The position numbers and the translations under genes are program-made. A DNA stretch of 64,000 bases from contig JAEOAD010001365.1 in assembly GCA_036365145.1 (NCBI GenBank), positions 1,882,501 to 1,946,500 on the forward strand. The letters are read 5' to 3'. The stretch is from Orientallactaga sibirica (taxonomy: Eukaryota; Chordata; Mammalia; Rodentia; Dipodidae). The notes under the pieces are model-generated. The model was not told the origin of the DNA. It saw only the letters and a program-made list of their open reading frames with translations, and ran no database searches. Position 1 is the first letter of the stretch. Each line of letters starts with the position of its first letter. Shown piece after piece: positions 35,001 through 58,299 of the stretch.

Positions 35001-37207
35001 ACCTGGTCCAGTGTGGAGTTATAGGCCTTGGAACTCTGGCAGATCCTAAGTGGATCTGGGTAGAAGCCTAGAGGCTGACTTAGGAAAGGTGTCTTGTGGT
35101 GAGGACACTCAGTGCCATCCCACACGGGGCCCTGGCACCCTGAGCCAACAATTAATTCTTTTCTACTGCCAGGGAACGTCTGGATGAGGAAGCTGGGAAA
35201 ACTCCCTCAGATAACCACAACAAGTAAGGTGTTTTGATGGGATTTGGACTGGAGAGTTTGTGTTGGGTAACGTTTTCCCTCATCCTAAGCCCTGATCCCT
35301 TTGGCCTGGGCTTGCTCCATCAGTCTAACTCTCCACATGACAATGACCTGTGGCAGCAGTGGCTAGATTCTCATGGCAGGACACAAGGTCCAGAGGGGTC
35401 TCAGTATCCCTAGGATGTCCCCCCCCCCTTTTGTTTCAGAGCCAGGGATAGAACCCCCGGGTCTCTGCACATGCTAGGAAGTGCTTTGCCACCGAACAAT
35501 ATCCCCAGCCTTTGGGAGGCTTGAAATAGGGCGTTTGCTTGAGGCCCAGCCTGCTGACACCCTGTCTTTCCCTACAGGGATTGCTCCATTGCTGCCACTG
35601 GCAAAAGGTAAGGTGGCAGGGGCCTCAGCCAGCCAACTGGTTCCCAGTGCCCACTCCCCACACCTGAGCCTGACATTCCCCTTCCCCACACAGGCCATCT
35701 GCCCGCTTCCCTCATCAGCGGAGGAAGAAGAGGAGGGAGATGGATGATGGGCTGGCTGAGGGAGGTCCTCAGAGGTCCAGTGAGTAGGCAGGGACCTAAA
35801 AGGATGGACAGGGAGCCAAAGGGCTCCACGAGAATACTCACCTCCTACCCCATCCACTGCAGACACATATGTGATCAAGCTGTTTGACCGCAGTGTGGAC
35901 CTGGCCCAGTTCAGTGAGAGCACACCTCTGTATCCCGTCTGCCGAGCCTGGATGCGCAACAGCCCCACTGTGCGGGAGCGGGAGCGCTCACCCAGCTCTC
36001 CACTGCCCCCGCTGCCTGAGGATGAGGAGGTGGGATGGGGAGTGGGCCCTGGTCTGGTGGCCAGAGGGCAGGGGTGGAAGCTCAAGGCACCCCCAAGTTT
36101 GTAGTAGTCAGGCAGTGTGCATCTCCTAAATGAGTACTGAGTCAGAATATTAGCGTGAGCCCTTAGCTAGGGATCTGGCCAGAGGTCCTCAAGTGACAGA
36201 CATGGCCTCCTGGTCTAGGGGGATAGGAAATAGGGTCCCCTCGGCAGGTAGTCATGATCTCTAAGATCAGGGTTCCCCAACAGCTCAAGGGCTGGAGAGA
36301 GGTCCTTAGTGCAGACAGGTGTGGTCACCAGATGTTGCCTTTGGTGACCAGATGGGGACCCTCTGGGCTGGGTAGAGATGGGTGGGGGTTTGGAAATCAC
36401 TGGGCCTGAGAAAGTAGACAAGGACAGACATATATAACTAACCCTTTGGACTGTCAACATCTGAGCAGACATGGTCACCTGGCCATGGGAAGTGGTGGGA
36501 CAGACGTTGCCCCTGGACAGTTCCCTGGGGCAAGGCAGTTTTGATCCTCCTGAGCAGACACGTATAGATCGGTTTCCCTGGGCTGAGCAAGGGTAGACAG
36601 GCTCCTTGGATTGAAGAGCCCAGGCTGGTAAAGAAATCTGCCCTTCAGCTGTGACGCTTCCATTGTGTGAATCACTGAGAAGGGAGGATGGCATATACTC
36701 CCAGCTCTCTGCTCACTCTCCTAGACTTTGTATGGGACTTTGTGTTCACAGGGTTCAGAGGTCACCAATAACAAGAGTCGTGATGTGTACAAGCTGCCTC
36801 CACCCACAGCCCCTGGGCCACCTGGAGAGGCCTGCAGATCCCGCATTCCATCCCCGCTGCAGCCCGAGACCCAGAGCACCCCTGATGATGAGGTAGATAA
36901 AGAAGCTGACCTTGGGCATCAGGGCATATGCCTTGGGGCTTGGGCACAGCCAACGAGCCTGGCCTCTCTGTCCACACAGCCCTCCGAGCCCGAACCTTCT
37001 CCCTCCACACTCATCTACCGCAACATGCAGCGCTGGAAACGCATCCGCCAGAGGTGGGCTGTTCCCATCTCCCTTGCCCCTCAGAGGCCTCTGGCAGTTG
37101 CTGAGTCTTCCCTCTCCCTCCCCAGGTGGAAGGAGGCATCTCATCGAAACCAGCTCCGCTACTCAGAAAGCATGAAAATCCTACGGGAGATGTACGATCG
37201 GCAGTGA
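32066..37207 (+). CDS. LIN37: LIN37, MuvB/DREAM complex subunit, complete
   Basis: LIN37 is a core subunit of MuvB, which forms the DREAM repressor with p130/E2F4 and activator complexes with B-MYB/FOXM1 to time cell-cycle genes. Exons: 32066-32099, 34777-34852, 35173-35223, 35578-35607, 35694-35779, 35863-36029, 36752-36892, 36980-37053, 37126-37207. They sum to 741 bases and give 246 residues, the human length. The protein starts [20 protein letters not shown]. It continues through [20 protein letters not shown], then [20 protein letters not shown] and [13 protein letters not shown], and ends [14 protein letters not shown]. Intron 1 (2.7 kb) carries repeats and intron 2 opens with a minisatellite that copies the exon 2 donor. 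Its 3' end meets HSPB6 tail to tail. Confidence 0.96.
32100..34776 (+). repeat. LIN37 intron 1: repeats and unassigned sequence
   Basis: The intron contains two tRNA-derived SINEs (about 32655-32838 and 32845-33008), a sense B1-like SINE (about 33021-33181), a TG/G-rich run (about 33805-33850) and degraded antisense SINE pieces (about 33900-34100 and 34110-34240). The stretches 32110-32650, 33190-33780 and 34260-34740 show nothing I can name. Confidence 0.7.
34853..35042 (+). repeat. 47-bp minisatellite at the LIN37 exon 2 donor
   Basis: About four imperfect copies of a 47-48-bp unit begin directly at the 5' splice site. CAG/GTTGGG-type donor sequences recur with GT at 34853, 34900, 34947 and 34995. 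The units read GGTTGGGAYCTGGTCCACCT followed by a CACAGGGCTGGGAACCCTGG-like half. Confidence 0.88.
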
Positions 37208-37226
37208 TGCTCCAGGACCCCACCAC

Positions 37227-37232
37227 AATAAA
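37227..37232 (+). terminator. LIN37: LIN37 poly(A) signal
   Basis: AATAAA lies 20 bp after the LIN37 stop codon, giving an unusually short 3' UTR. GT-rich sequence (actggcctgtgctcc) follows. Confidence 0.85.
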
Positions 37233-37316
37233 CATATCGACCTCACACTGGCCTGTGCTCCATCCAGCCTAGCCTTCCTGGCCCAGACATAAGGCAGTTG
37301 GCATCTCTCTAGCACA

Positions 37317-37322
37317 TTTATT
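37317..37322 (-). terminator. HSPB6: HSPB6 poly(A) signal
   Basis: Plus-strand TTTATT is AATAAA for the minus-strand HSPB6 gene, leaving a 3' UTR of about 780 bp (37323-38096). That UTR shows no repeat or other gene. The signal lies about 85 bp from the LIN37 signal, so the two genes end tail to tail. Confidence 0.8.
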
Positions 37323-38096
37323 GAGGACTGACTTAGGAAGGTGTGAGGGCGTAAGGTGACAATGTAACTCCTTGTTGGCTTTTGGAGGAGCCAGGGGAGG
37401 ATAAAGGGATGTGGAGGTGGGTTGCCTACGGTTTCTGTCTGGAGACCCAGGAATCAGGACAAAGGAACAGGACAAAGGGAGCTTCTGGTTCACAGCCTGA
37501 CACATCTGTGCATTTGAGTGTGGGGCATGGCAAGTGTCTGTACAGTTTGAGGTTGGGGGTCTTGGATGGCCTGAAATGGGTGTTCCAAGGAGTAGGTGGT
37601 CAGAAAAGGGTTCAAGAGTATGACTGGCTGACCGAGCTTTCCAGTCAGAGGATGGACTGGGTGCAGTGGAGTGTCTGGTTGCAGGAAACGGATCCAGACT
37701 TAGGGAGCAGGCCTGGATGCTGAGGGATGAAGTCCGGGACATTGGAGGTGGGGAGAATAATGCATGACAAGCCTGAAGCTGGAGCAGGACCACCCGCCCC
37801 ATAATCTAGTGTCAGAGTGGGGCCAGGTGGAAATGGGGTGCGGGTATTTTTCAGGAGTCAGCAGTACAGTGGAAGGCCATAGAGACTATGGAAGTGGCGT
37901 CAGCATGGTGAGACTAAGCTGAGTGGCTAGGGAGGTGTCCGAAAGCTGGAGAAGGACAGGGGTGTTTAGGGTGGTGAGGAGGGGATGGGATCTCCATGTG
38001 TGTGGGAGGGACTGTCTTGGCTCTGGGTACATCTGGCTGGGTGGAGTCAGATCGGCTTTTTAAAAGGGAGGAGGGAAGTCAGGCCCTCCTGGACCC

Positions 38097-39438
38097 CTAC
38101 TTGGCAGCAGGTGGTGAAACTGGGGGCTGGGCCGATGCTGGTGCGGCCTGGATGGACAGAACACCTTCGGGGGACAGCGCCGAGGTCACAGCAGCAGGGT
38201 CCACACCAGGTGGCAGGCGGTAGCGGCGGTGGAACTCTCGTGAGATAAAACCGTGCTCGTCCTGGAGGGCAGAGGGGCTTGAGCGTCCCGGCCCCTCCCG
38301 CCACCCCGCCCCCGCCCCGGGCCTTCTGCCCTCCCTTACTGGGCGTTCCTCATGGCGCGCATGCACCTCCACATGGTCACCAACCACCTTGACCGCGATC
38401 TCCTCCGGCGAAAAGTGCTTCACGTCCAGCAGCACGGAGAAATGCCCGGGGTCAGTTGGCACCTATGAACAGCACGCGTGGAAGTGGGACCGTCATGGGG
38501 CGGGGCTCCTAGGACCCAGCTAGGCCTCACTCCCGGGAGTTCTGATGCTATGGCTGGCTAACTTTGGCCTTGGGACCTGGGGAGTCAGTACCCCTCCTTA
38601 CCTCTTCACCCACAAAATAACTAGCATCCTCCTTCCCCTGTAGGCACTGGGTTCTACTCTCATAAGAGTGAGGAGATTGCCTTTTTTGCAAGGTCAGGGT
38701 CTTCTGCACTGACAGGGTGATCAGACCTGTGGCACCCCGTCCCCTCTGCGTGGACTCCACCACACCTCCGCCTCTTCCTCCACACCCCCTCCAGCAATGT
38801 CAAGATGCTGTTTCCCCCAGTTTCCAGAGTCCTTGGATCCCAGGACTTCCTGAGCCTCCTGCAGTCACTGGTACCTTCTACAGTACACAGTGCCTAGGAC
38901 CCCTTTCACCAAGTCACAGCTTTTACCCAAAATCTGCCCCTCAGGAGTCACAGCCCATCCTGTGCCCAGATTCCCATGGTCACCTGCCTCCTTCAGATTC
39001 CTCAAGACTTCCCCTGAGAGTGACCTGCCACTACCTTTTAACAAGGAGACCAAGGTCACCGAGACCTCCCCATCGCCGAAGTAGCCCAGCTTCTCCACTA
39101 TGACCAGGCAACTTCCAAAGCCCCGCTAAGTGGTTTTACCACGCTCCAAGTCAACGAACATGCCCTCGACCTCCACCTTCAGGGTGACCCAGACCCCCCA
39201 GTCTCGTTCATGGTAGAGTTGCCCCTCCCAGACTTGGCACCTGGGCGGTGGGCAGCGCCACGCTGGGGGCGCGCAGGTAGTAGGGGGCGAGCGCGGCCGG
39301 GCAGAGCGAAGCCAGTTCGGCCTCCAGCAGCCCCTCGCCGAAGCGCTGGTCAAAGAGGCGTCCTGGGGCGGAAAACCCCGGTAACGGGGCCGAAGCGCGG
39401 CGCAGCCAGGAGGGCTGTACGGGCACGGGGATCTCCAT
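38097..39438 (-). CDS. HSPB6: HSPB6 (HSP20), small heat-shock protein, complete
   Basis: HSPB6 is a cytosolic chaperone abundant in striated, cardiac and smooth muscle. Phosphorylation of Ser16 by PKA/PKG promotes relaxation and binding of 14-3-3. Exons on the minus strand are 39241-39438, 38340-38462 and 38097-38261, summing to 486 bases and 161 residues. The protein starts [20 protein letters not shown], with the RRAS phospho-site at residue 16 and the [17 protein letters not shown] segment. The alpha-crystallin domain spans about 66-145 ([56 protein letters not shown]). The C-terminal tail [12 protein letters not shown] is one residue longer than in human. Intron 1 (38463-39240) has no repeat that I can identify. 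Confidence 0.96.
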
Positions 39439-39489
39439 CCTGCTCCTCCCCGCCGGCCCCGCAGTGCCCCTATGTGCGAAGCCCGCCCG

Positions 39490-39495
39490 TTTATA
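39490..39495 (-). promoter_or_regulatory. HSPB6: HSPB6 TATA box
   Basis: On the minus strand GTATAAACGGG places TATAAA 52 bp upstream of the ATG, flanked by GC-rich sequence. It is the only clear TATA box beside a gene start in this window, as expected for a tissue-restricted muscle gene. Transcription would start close to 39460-39465, giving a very short 5' UTR. Confidence 0.7.
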
Positions 39496-39499
39496 CTGC

Positions 39500-40687
39500 G
39501 CCCTGGGCCGGCCCCCGGGCGGGCCTCCCGGGGACACTGGGACCGAGGCCAGGCTCGGCCATTAGTAGAGCCTTATTTAGAAACTCCAACAATGATTTGG
39601 CCATTTATTATTACGCTCCTGCTGGATACCTGGAAAAGGACACAAGGGAAATGTCATTAAGACTTTTTTTTTCCAGAGCCGGGCGTGGTGGCGCACGCCT
39701 TTAATCCCAGCACTTGGGAGGCAGAGGTAGGAGGATCACCATGAGTTCGAGGCCACCCTGAGACTACAGATGAAATTCCAGGTCAGCCTGGACCAGAGTG
39801 AGACCCTACCTCGAAAAACTAAAAAAAAAAAAAATTTTTTTCCAAGTCCAGAAGGGGAAACTAAGGCTAAGAAGCAGAGCCCTTACGGGTGTGAGGAACC
39901 TAACCTGACGTACTTGGGACCCAGGGTCCGAGGAGTCCACCGGAGGGGTCTCGGTCTCCTTACCCCACGCCCGCCCCGCTGGCAGCGCAGAGGATGACGC
40001 ACCAACCGGATTCCTGGAGAATGCGGCGCCCGGGCCAGACTGTCAGGAGGACACAGAACAGAGCCTACCCCCATGGTTAGCAGCCCTTGGGCCCAGACCT
40101 TGGAGCAGGTCGGGCCTAATTCTGTGCCTCTGACTCAGCCCCGGGTGCTCGGCGTCCAGGGCCGTGAGCGGGAACATCCAGGCTGCTCCCCCGGGGGCCG
40201 CGCGCCGGGGCCCGAAATAGCTCGTTTTGATCCCACTACCTGGGCCAGGAGCCCGGGCCTGGCAGCGAGGGCAGCCAGCTGCTCTGAGCAAGAGGGAAGC
40301 GGCTAGGTGACTATCAGGACGGCCCGACTGACGACGGTTAGCCGGGAGACAGGCTCCCCGGCGGGAACGGGTGCAACCGTGGGTAAATTGGCGCCGGGTC
40401 CCAGCGACCGCAACCACACGAGGGAACCGTTAGAAATCACAGCTGCTGGCAAAGCCACGGACACTGGGCTCGATTCCAAGCCGAAGCCCAGCCTCCGGTC
40501 CTTCCCATTGGCCTACAGCCTTGCCCATTACGGCTGCACGCTACTGAGTCTCCAATCAAAAACGGACGTTAACAGCCGGGCACGAGACTCCACCTATCAT
40601 TGGTTGCCTCGGCTGTCTCTCTCGGTCTGCGCGGACGGACACGCCCGGCAGGGGGCGGGGATTGTCGGGCGTCGCTGAGCGGCCGAG
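39500..40687. promoter_or_regulatory. HSPB6-PROSER3 head-to-head spacer and PROSER3 CpG-rich promoter
   Basis: A sense B1-like SINE sits at about 39676-39830, with a poly-A tail, on the HSPB6 side. The rest (about 39890-40687) is GC-rich with many CpGs and runs into the first PROSER3 exon. CCAAT-type sequences are visible (CCTATCATTGGTTGCC near 40592-40607 and CTCCAATCA near 40550). No other gene is seen. Confidence 0.6.
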
Positions 40688-52851
<12,164 letters not shown>

Positions 52852-53859
52852 ACTGTAGAGATTGCTTTTTTTATTTCTGAGAACCAACCGATTGCTGTGT
52901 AAAGATTGTTGTGCTAATCTGCGGGACACCCCTTCACCCTCGCTGAATTCACACAGTTCCTTCTCAGGCCTCATCTTGGGTGAGAGTGTGGTCCAAGGTG
53001 AGACAAAAACCCACCTCATGTAACTCAACTCCGAAGTGAATCCTGGGCTGGGGAGATGCTCAGCGGTTAAAGGCACTTGAGTGCAAAGTCAACCAGCCTC
53101 AGTATGACTCCCCAGTACCCAGTGAAGCCAGACACAGAAAGTGGTGCAAATGTCTGGCATTTGCAGCAGGAAGAAGCCCTGGTCTACCCACACACATGCA
53201 CACACTTGCAAATGTGTAAATAATAAAATGAAGTGGGTCTTTATGTTTCAAATGGGGACAGAGAGCTTCTAGGGACACCAGCATTGGACAATAGTTCATG
53301 TTCCAGCTGTGCCAGCAACAGCTGCCCATTTCTCCCTCCCATCCAAGTACCAACCAAACCCGACCCTGCTTAGCTTCCGAGATCAGGCATGTTCAGCGTG
53401 GTTTGGCCACAGACCATCCCTTCCTCTCTGGTCAAGAGCTCTACTCGCAGGTCTAAGATGTCTTCAATTCAGTGAGTGGGTGAGTAAAGTAATACACAGA
53501 TGTCAGATGAGGACACGGCAAAACGCTAACAGAACCATCTAATGCGGCCATATCGTAGAAACTTCATAATAAAATGATGGATAATATGTGGTCCAGGTTG
53601 TTTGGATATCTGTATTCATGAGGAGGCAGATACATACATTATGTCAGAGACAAGGTAAATATTTATGTTCAAGGTAAGTATTTGTTTTTTTTGTTTTGTT
53701 TTGTTTTGTGTTTATCTTTTTCAAGGTAGGGTTTCACTCTAGCTTAGGCTGACCTGGAATTCATTATGTACTCTCAGGGTGGCCTCGAACTCACAGCAAT
53801 CCTCTTACCTCTGCCTCCTGAGTGGTGGGATTAAAGGCATGCGCCACCATGCCCAACTT

Positions 53860-53891
<32 letters not shown>

Positions 53892-54265
53892 GTTTTTCGA
53901 GGTAGGGTCTCACTCTGGTCCAGGCTGACCTGGAATTAACTATGTAGTCTCAGGGTGGCCTTGAACTCTCGGCGATCCTCCTACCTCTGCCTCCCGAGTG
54001 CTGGGATTAAAGGCGTGCGCCACCACGCCCGGCTCCAACTTGTTTTTTTTTTTAAAAAATATTTTTACTTATTTATTTGAGAGAGAGAAAGAGGCAGGGG
54101 GCGGGGGAATGGGCATGCCAGGGCCTCCAGCCACTGCAAACGAACTCCAGACTCACGCATTCCCTTGTGCTTATGTGGGTCCTGGAGAGTTGAACCAGGA
54201 TACTTTGGCTGTGCAGGCAAATGCCATAATGACTAAGCCATCTCTCCAGCCCCTGTTTTCAGTTG

Positions 54266-54296
<31 letters not shown>

Positions 54297-55099
54297 CCAC
54301 ATATTAAGTGAAAGCAACAAGAAGGAAATAGCTGTTTAGACATAGCAATAAAAGATATTCATGCTGACAAGCCAATCTTGCTGAGAGGGATTCCTGAGAA
54401 AGTTACACTTAAAATGAGACATAGACAAGGGCTGTTCTAATTACTGTGGCCCAGTAACAAACTATCATAAAAAGGCAATGGCCAAGGCCGGGCATGGTGG
54501 CACGCCTTCAATCCCAGCACTCGAGAGACAGAGGTAGGAGGATCGTTGTGAGTTTGAGGCCAACCTGAGACTACATGGTTAATTCCAGGTCAACCTGGAA
54601 TAGAGTGAGACCCTACCTCAAAATAAATAAATAAATAAATAAAAAAGGGCTGGAGAGATGGCTTAGCCATTAAGACGTTTGCCTGCAAAGCCAAAGGATC
54701 CCAGTTCTACTCTCCAGGACCCACGCAAGCCAGATGCACAAAGGGGTGCATGTATCTGGAGTTTGTCTGCAGTGACTGGAGGCCCTGGTGCGCTCATTCT
54801 CTCTCTCTCTCTCAAATAAAATAAATTTTAAAAAATACAAAAAAAAAACAACAGGTTTTTTTTTTTTTAATATTTATATTTATTTTATTTATTTGCAAGC
54901 AGAGAGAGAGAGAGAGAAGAGAGGCAGACAGAGAGAGAATGGGCACGCCAGGGCCTCCAACCACTGCAAACAAACTCCAGATGCATGTGCCCCCTGTGCA
55001 TCTGGCTTACGTGGGTCCTGGAGAATTGAACCGGGATCCTTTGGCTTCGCAGGCAAACGCCTTAACCGCTAAGCCATTTCTCCAGCCCTACAACAGTTT

Positions 55100-55141
<42 letters not shown>

Positions 55142-55835
55142 CAATGGCCTGGGCTGGAGAGATGGCTTAGCAATAAGGTATTTGCCTGTGAAGCCTAAGG
55201 ATCCTGTTCAATTTCCCAGAACCCATGCAAGTCAGATGCACAAAGGGACGCATGTGTCTGGAATTTGCAGTAGGGGGAGGCCCTGGTGCACCCATTGTCT
55301 CTCAAAAATAAAATTATGAAGCCGGGCTTGGTGGCGCACGCCTTTAATCCCAGCACTCAGGAGGCAGAGGTAGGAGGATCGCTGAGAGTTCGAGGCCATC
55401 CTGAGACTACATAGTGAATTCCAGGTCAGCCTGGACCAGAGTGAAACCCTACCTTGAAAAACCAAAAAAAAAAATAATAAAATAAAATTATGAGTTTTAT
55501 TCAACTTTCCTTCCCAACCCCTGATTAACTTTTCTCTATAGAACTGAACACAGAATATTTTTTTAATATATTTTTTAATTTTACTTATTTGCAAGCAGAG
55601 AGAGAGAGAAAGATAGAAGAAAGGCAGACAGAGAGAGAATGGGCACACCAGGGCCTCTAGCCACTGCAAACAAACTCCAGATGCATGTGACCCTTGTGCA
55701 CCTGGCTTACGTGGGTCCTGGAGAATTGAACCGGGATCCTTTGGCTTCACAGGCAAACGCCTTAACCATTAAGCCATCTTTCCAGCCCTGAACACAGAAT
55801 ATTTATATTTTGCTCATTGTCTTTCCCCACTAACT
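52852..55835. repeat. Spacer after PROSER3: SINEs and a 5S pseudogene
   Basis: Repeats: tRNA-derived (about 53045-53232); 5S-like pseudogene (53337-53414, minus); antisense B1-like (about 53722-53858 and 53868-54032); antisense tRNA-derived (about 54050-54256); sense B1-like (about 54487-54642); tRNA-derived (54647-54825); antisense tRNA-derived (about 54870-55090); A-run (about 55103-55140); tRNA-derived (about 55150-55310); B1-like (about 55319-55478); antisense tRNA-derived (about 55568-55790). Bases 53430-53690 and 54300-54480 show nothing named. PROSER3 must end within the first few hundred bases. Confidence 0.75.
53337..53414 (-). pseudogene. 5S rRNA-derived pseudogene fragment
   Basis: On the minus strand the segment reads GGCCAAACCACGCTGAAC, then CTGATCTCGGAAGCTAAGCA, then GGGTCGGGTTTGGTTGGTAC and TTGGATGGGA. 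These are the successive blocks of vertebrate 5S rRNA, including the internal control region. About ten bases around CGCCCGATCTCGT are missing and the match stops before the 3' third of the molecule, so it is not a functional gene. Confidence 0.88.
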
Positions 55836-56716
55836 TTTTTTTCCCCCCAGGTAGGGTCTTCCTCCAGCTAGGCTGTGGTAGTTTGAATATATGTCCCCCA
55901 ATATATTCAGTGTTTTATTAGTTATAGTTTGCATCTGCAATCACCTTGCTAGAGGCAATGTCACTGGGGGCTGGTCTTAAGGTATGGGTTTGAGATTCCA
56001 TTGTAAAGATATGCAAAGTGCGCCCAGCAGGATTTCCTGAAGTGTGCTGTGTGACCTTTTGGCAGTAGTTTTGCTCTGTGTGCTGTGGTGGCTGGTTGGC
56101 TTTCTCTCTCTCTGTTTGGCCCTGTGAAATCAGGTGGCTTTTCCTGCCTTTATGGAACTTCCCCTGGATCTGTAAGCTTCAATAAATAATATCCCGTCCT
56201 CCATAACTGTGCCTGGTCTGGAAGTTCATCTCAGCGAACCTGAAGCTGTCTGCAACAGTAAAGTGGTACTGAGGAGTGTGGGGTGAGATGAACCTTACCA
56301 CGTGGATGTTCGTCTTTTGGAACCTTTGTTTTGGAGGAATGGGCATGGACTTGGTGCTTGCAACTGAAGATGCCTTCTGGAGTGGTAAGCCAAGTTTTAT
56401 GGACTATTCTGATGAGAGTTTGAGAATGCTAAGTGCAGACAGTATTGAACTTCGAGGCTTGGCTTATGAGCTTTCTAAGGGGAAGGAAAGATGGCAGAGG
56501 ACTTTCTTGGAACTGGGCTACTGGCATAAGGGATGGCTACGTTCTGCTGCCCAGGCCCAGAGTATTTGATCAAAGTTAAACTTGTAATGGACTGATGTGC
56601 TTGGCTAAAGATATCGGACTGAAATTTTAAGATTTTAAGTTGGAAAACCTGAAGCAAGTTAAAAGTAGAGGCATTGAGACTGGTTTAGCTGCTATTGTCG
56701 ACACATTAGCAATTTT

Positions 56717-56875
56717 TTTTTTTTTTTTTTTGGTTTTTCGAGGTAGGGTCTCACTGTGGTCCAGGCTGACCTGGAATTCACTATGTAGTCTCAGGGTGGC
56801 CTCGAACTCTCGGCGATCCTCCTACCTCTGCCTCCCGAGTGCTGGGATTAAAGGCGTGCGCCACCACGCCCGGCT
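56717..56875 (-). mobile_element. B1-like SINE nested in the LTR element (antisense)
   Basis: Near-consensus copy with a T-rich start on the plus strand. It is flanked by a 15-bp duplication CACATTAGCAATTTT at 56702-56716 and 56876-56890. It therefore inserted after the LTR element. Confidence 0.9.
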
Positions 56876-56946
56876 CACATTAGCAATTTTAAGGAAGGTG
56901 GAAGGAAGGTGGCCTGACGACTACTTTACATTAAAACAATGGAGAG

Positions 56947-57106
56947 AGCCGGGCGTGGTGGCGCACGCCTTTAATCCCAGCACTCGGGAGGCAGAGGTAG
57001 GAGGATCGCCGAGAGTTCGAGGCCACCCTGAGACTACATAGTGAATTCCAGGTCAGCCTGGACCACAGTGAGACCCTACCTCGCAAAAAAAAAAAAAAAA
57101 AAAAAA
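56947..57106 (+). mobile_element. B1-like SINE nested in the LTR element (sense)
   Basis: Near-consensus copy starting AGCCGGGCGTGGTGGCGCAC with a long A tail. It is flanked by the 14-bp duplication AAAACAATGGAGAG at 56933-56946 and 57107-57120. With the antisense copy 70 bp away it forms an inverted pair. Confidence 0.9.
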
Positions 57107-58299
57107 AAAACAATGGAGAGGATGCCTGAGGAAAGACTGTTAGAAATGCAAACTCTTGGAAAGAGTTGACTGGAAAAGGAACCTGCTTTTCAAGGCTATG
57201 ATTTATTTTGTCCCTGGATTAAGAATATGGCTGTGTCCTGCACACCGGGTATTGGTTTTGGAAGCATGAAAAATGCATGGAGTGGTCATGAATTGCACAC
57301 GGTTCCAGGAGCCGCTGCTGAGATGTGGCATGAGGCAGGGCATGAAGACTCTCAGGAATAGGCTGGAAGAGCCTTTGGAAGATGGAACGTGGTTTGCATG
57401 GAGACCTGAAGATGTTTTGGATATACCAGGAGTATGCAAGGGCTCCCATGGAGTGCAGTGTTGGCATGCGATGAAAGTTTTCCCTGGCGACTCTGCCCAG
57501 CTGGAGGGGCGGAATTGGAAAACCTGGAGACTGTCAGTCTCTGGTTATATTGAACTTGAACTGCAGAAGTTTGATGACGGCTGATGGTGGTTGAGTTTGC
57601 ATTATTCTAGTCTCTCCTTGCTATGCCTTATACCAGTTAAAATGTTTACTCTGTGCCTTTACATGTTGAAAGTATTTAACTTGTTTGATTTTACAGGACT
57701 ATCTTAAGTTGATCAAGACTGTGAGAACCTTTGAAATTGGACTGAGTACAATTTACAATGTGTGATAGTTATAAATCTATTGGGGGCCAGGGGCGGAATG
57801 TGGTAGTTTGAATATATGTCCCCCAATATATTCAGTGTTTTATTAGTTATAGTTTGCATCTGCAATCACCTTGCTAGAGGCAATGTCACTGGGGGCTGGT
57901 CTTAAGGTGTGGGTTTGAGATTCCATTGTAAAGATATGCAAAGTGCGCCCAGCAGGAGTTCCTGAAGTGTGCTGTGTGACCTTTTGGCAGTAGTTTTGCT
58001 CTGTGTGCTATGGTGGCTGGTTGGCTTTCTCTCTCTCTGTTTGGCCCTGTGAAATCAGGTGGCTTTTCCTGCCTTTATGGAACTTCCCCTGGATCTGTAA
58101 GCTTCAATAAATAATATCCCGTCCTCCATAACTGTGCCTGGTCTGGAAGTTCATCTCAGCGAACCTGAAGCTGTCTGCAATATAGGCTGACCTGGAATTT
58201 ACTGTGTAGTCTCAGGGTGCGTCTTGAACTCAAGGCGATCCTCCTATCTCTGCCTCTGGAGTGCTGGGATTAATGGCATGCGCCACCACGCTGGGCAAA

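Larger units (their letters stand above)
55874..58182 (+). mobile_element. Full-length non-autonomous LTR retrotransposon (MaLR-like)
   Basis: Two direct 384-bp LTRs lie at 55874-56257 and 57799-58182; I count four differences between them. Both begin TGTGGTAGTTTGAATATATG and end near CTGTCTGCAACA/CAATA, with CTTCAATAAATAAT inside. The 5-bp target duplication TAGGC is exact (55869-55873 and 58183-58187). After the 5' LTR, TGGTACTGAGGAGTGTGGGG resembles the tRNA-Leu-type primer site of ERVL/MaLR elements. Before the 3' LTR, GGGGGCCAGGGGCGGAA is a purine tract. The 1541-bp interior has no gag or pol frame, so the element is non-autonomous. It also holds two later B1-like SINEs. Confidence 0.9.
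55836..58296 (-). repeat. B1-like SINE split in two by the LTR element
   Basis: The left part (about 55836-55873, ending CCAGCTAGGC) and right part (58188 to about 58296, starting TGACCTGGAATTTACTGTGT) rejoin across the LTR insertion as one antisense B1-like SINE, with TAGGC duplicated. This shows the SINE was there first. Confidence 0.88.

Noticed and set aside
53998..54291. Open frames such as [13 protein letters not shown] and those with [11 protein letters not shown]
   Set aside because: The same peptide fragments recur across the window because they are translations of B1-like and tRNA-derived SINEs.
56258..57798. Possible gene inside the LTR element (97- and 103-residue frames)
   Set aside because: The frames show no gag, protease, polymerase or envelope features and no family resemblance. 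The interior is short and interrupted by SINEs.
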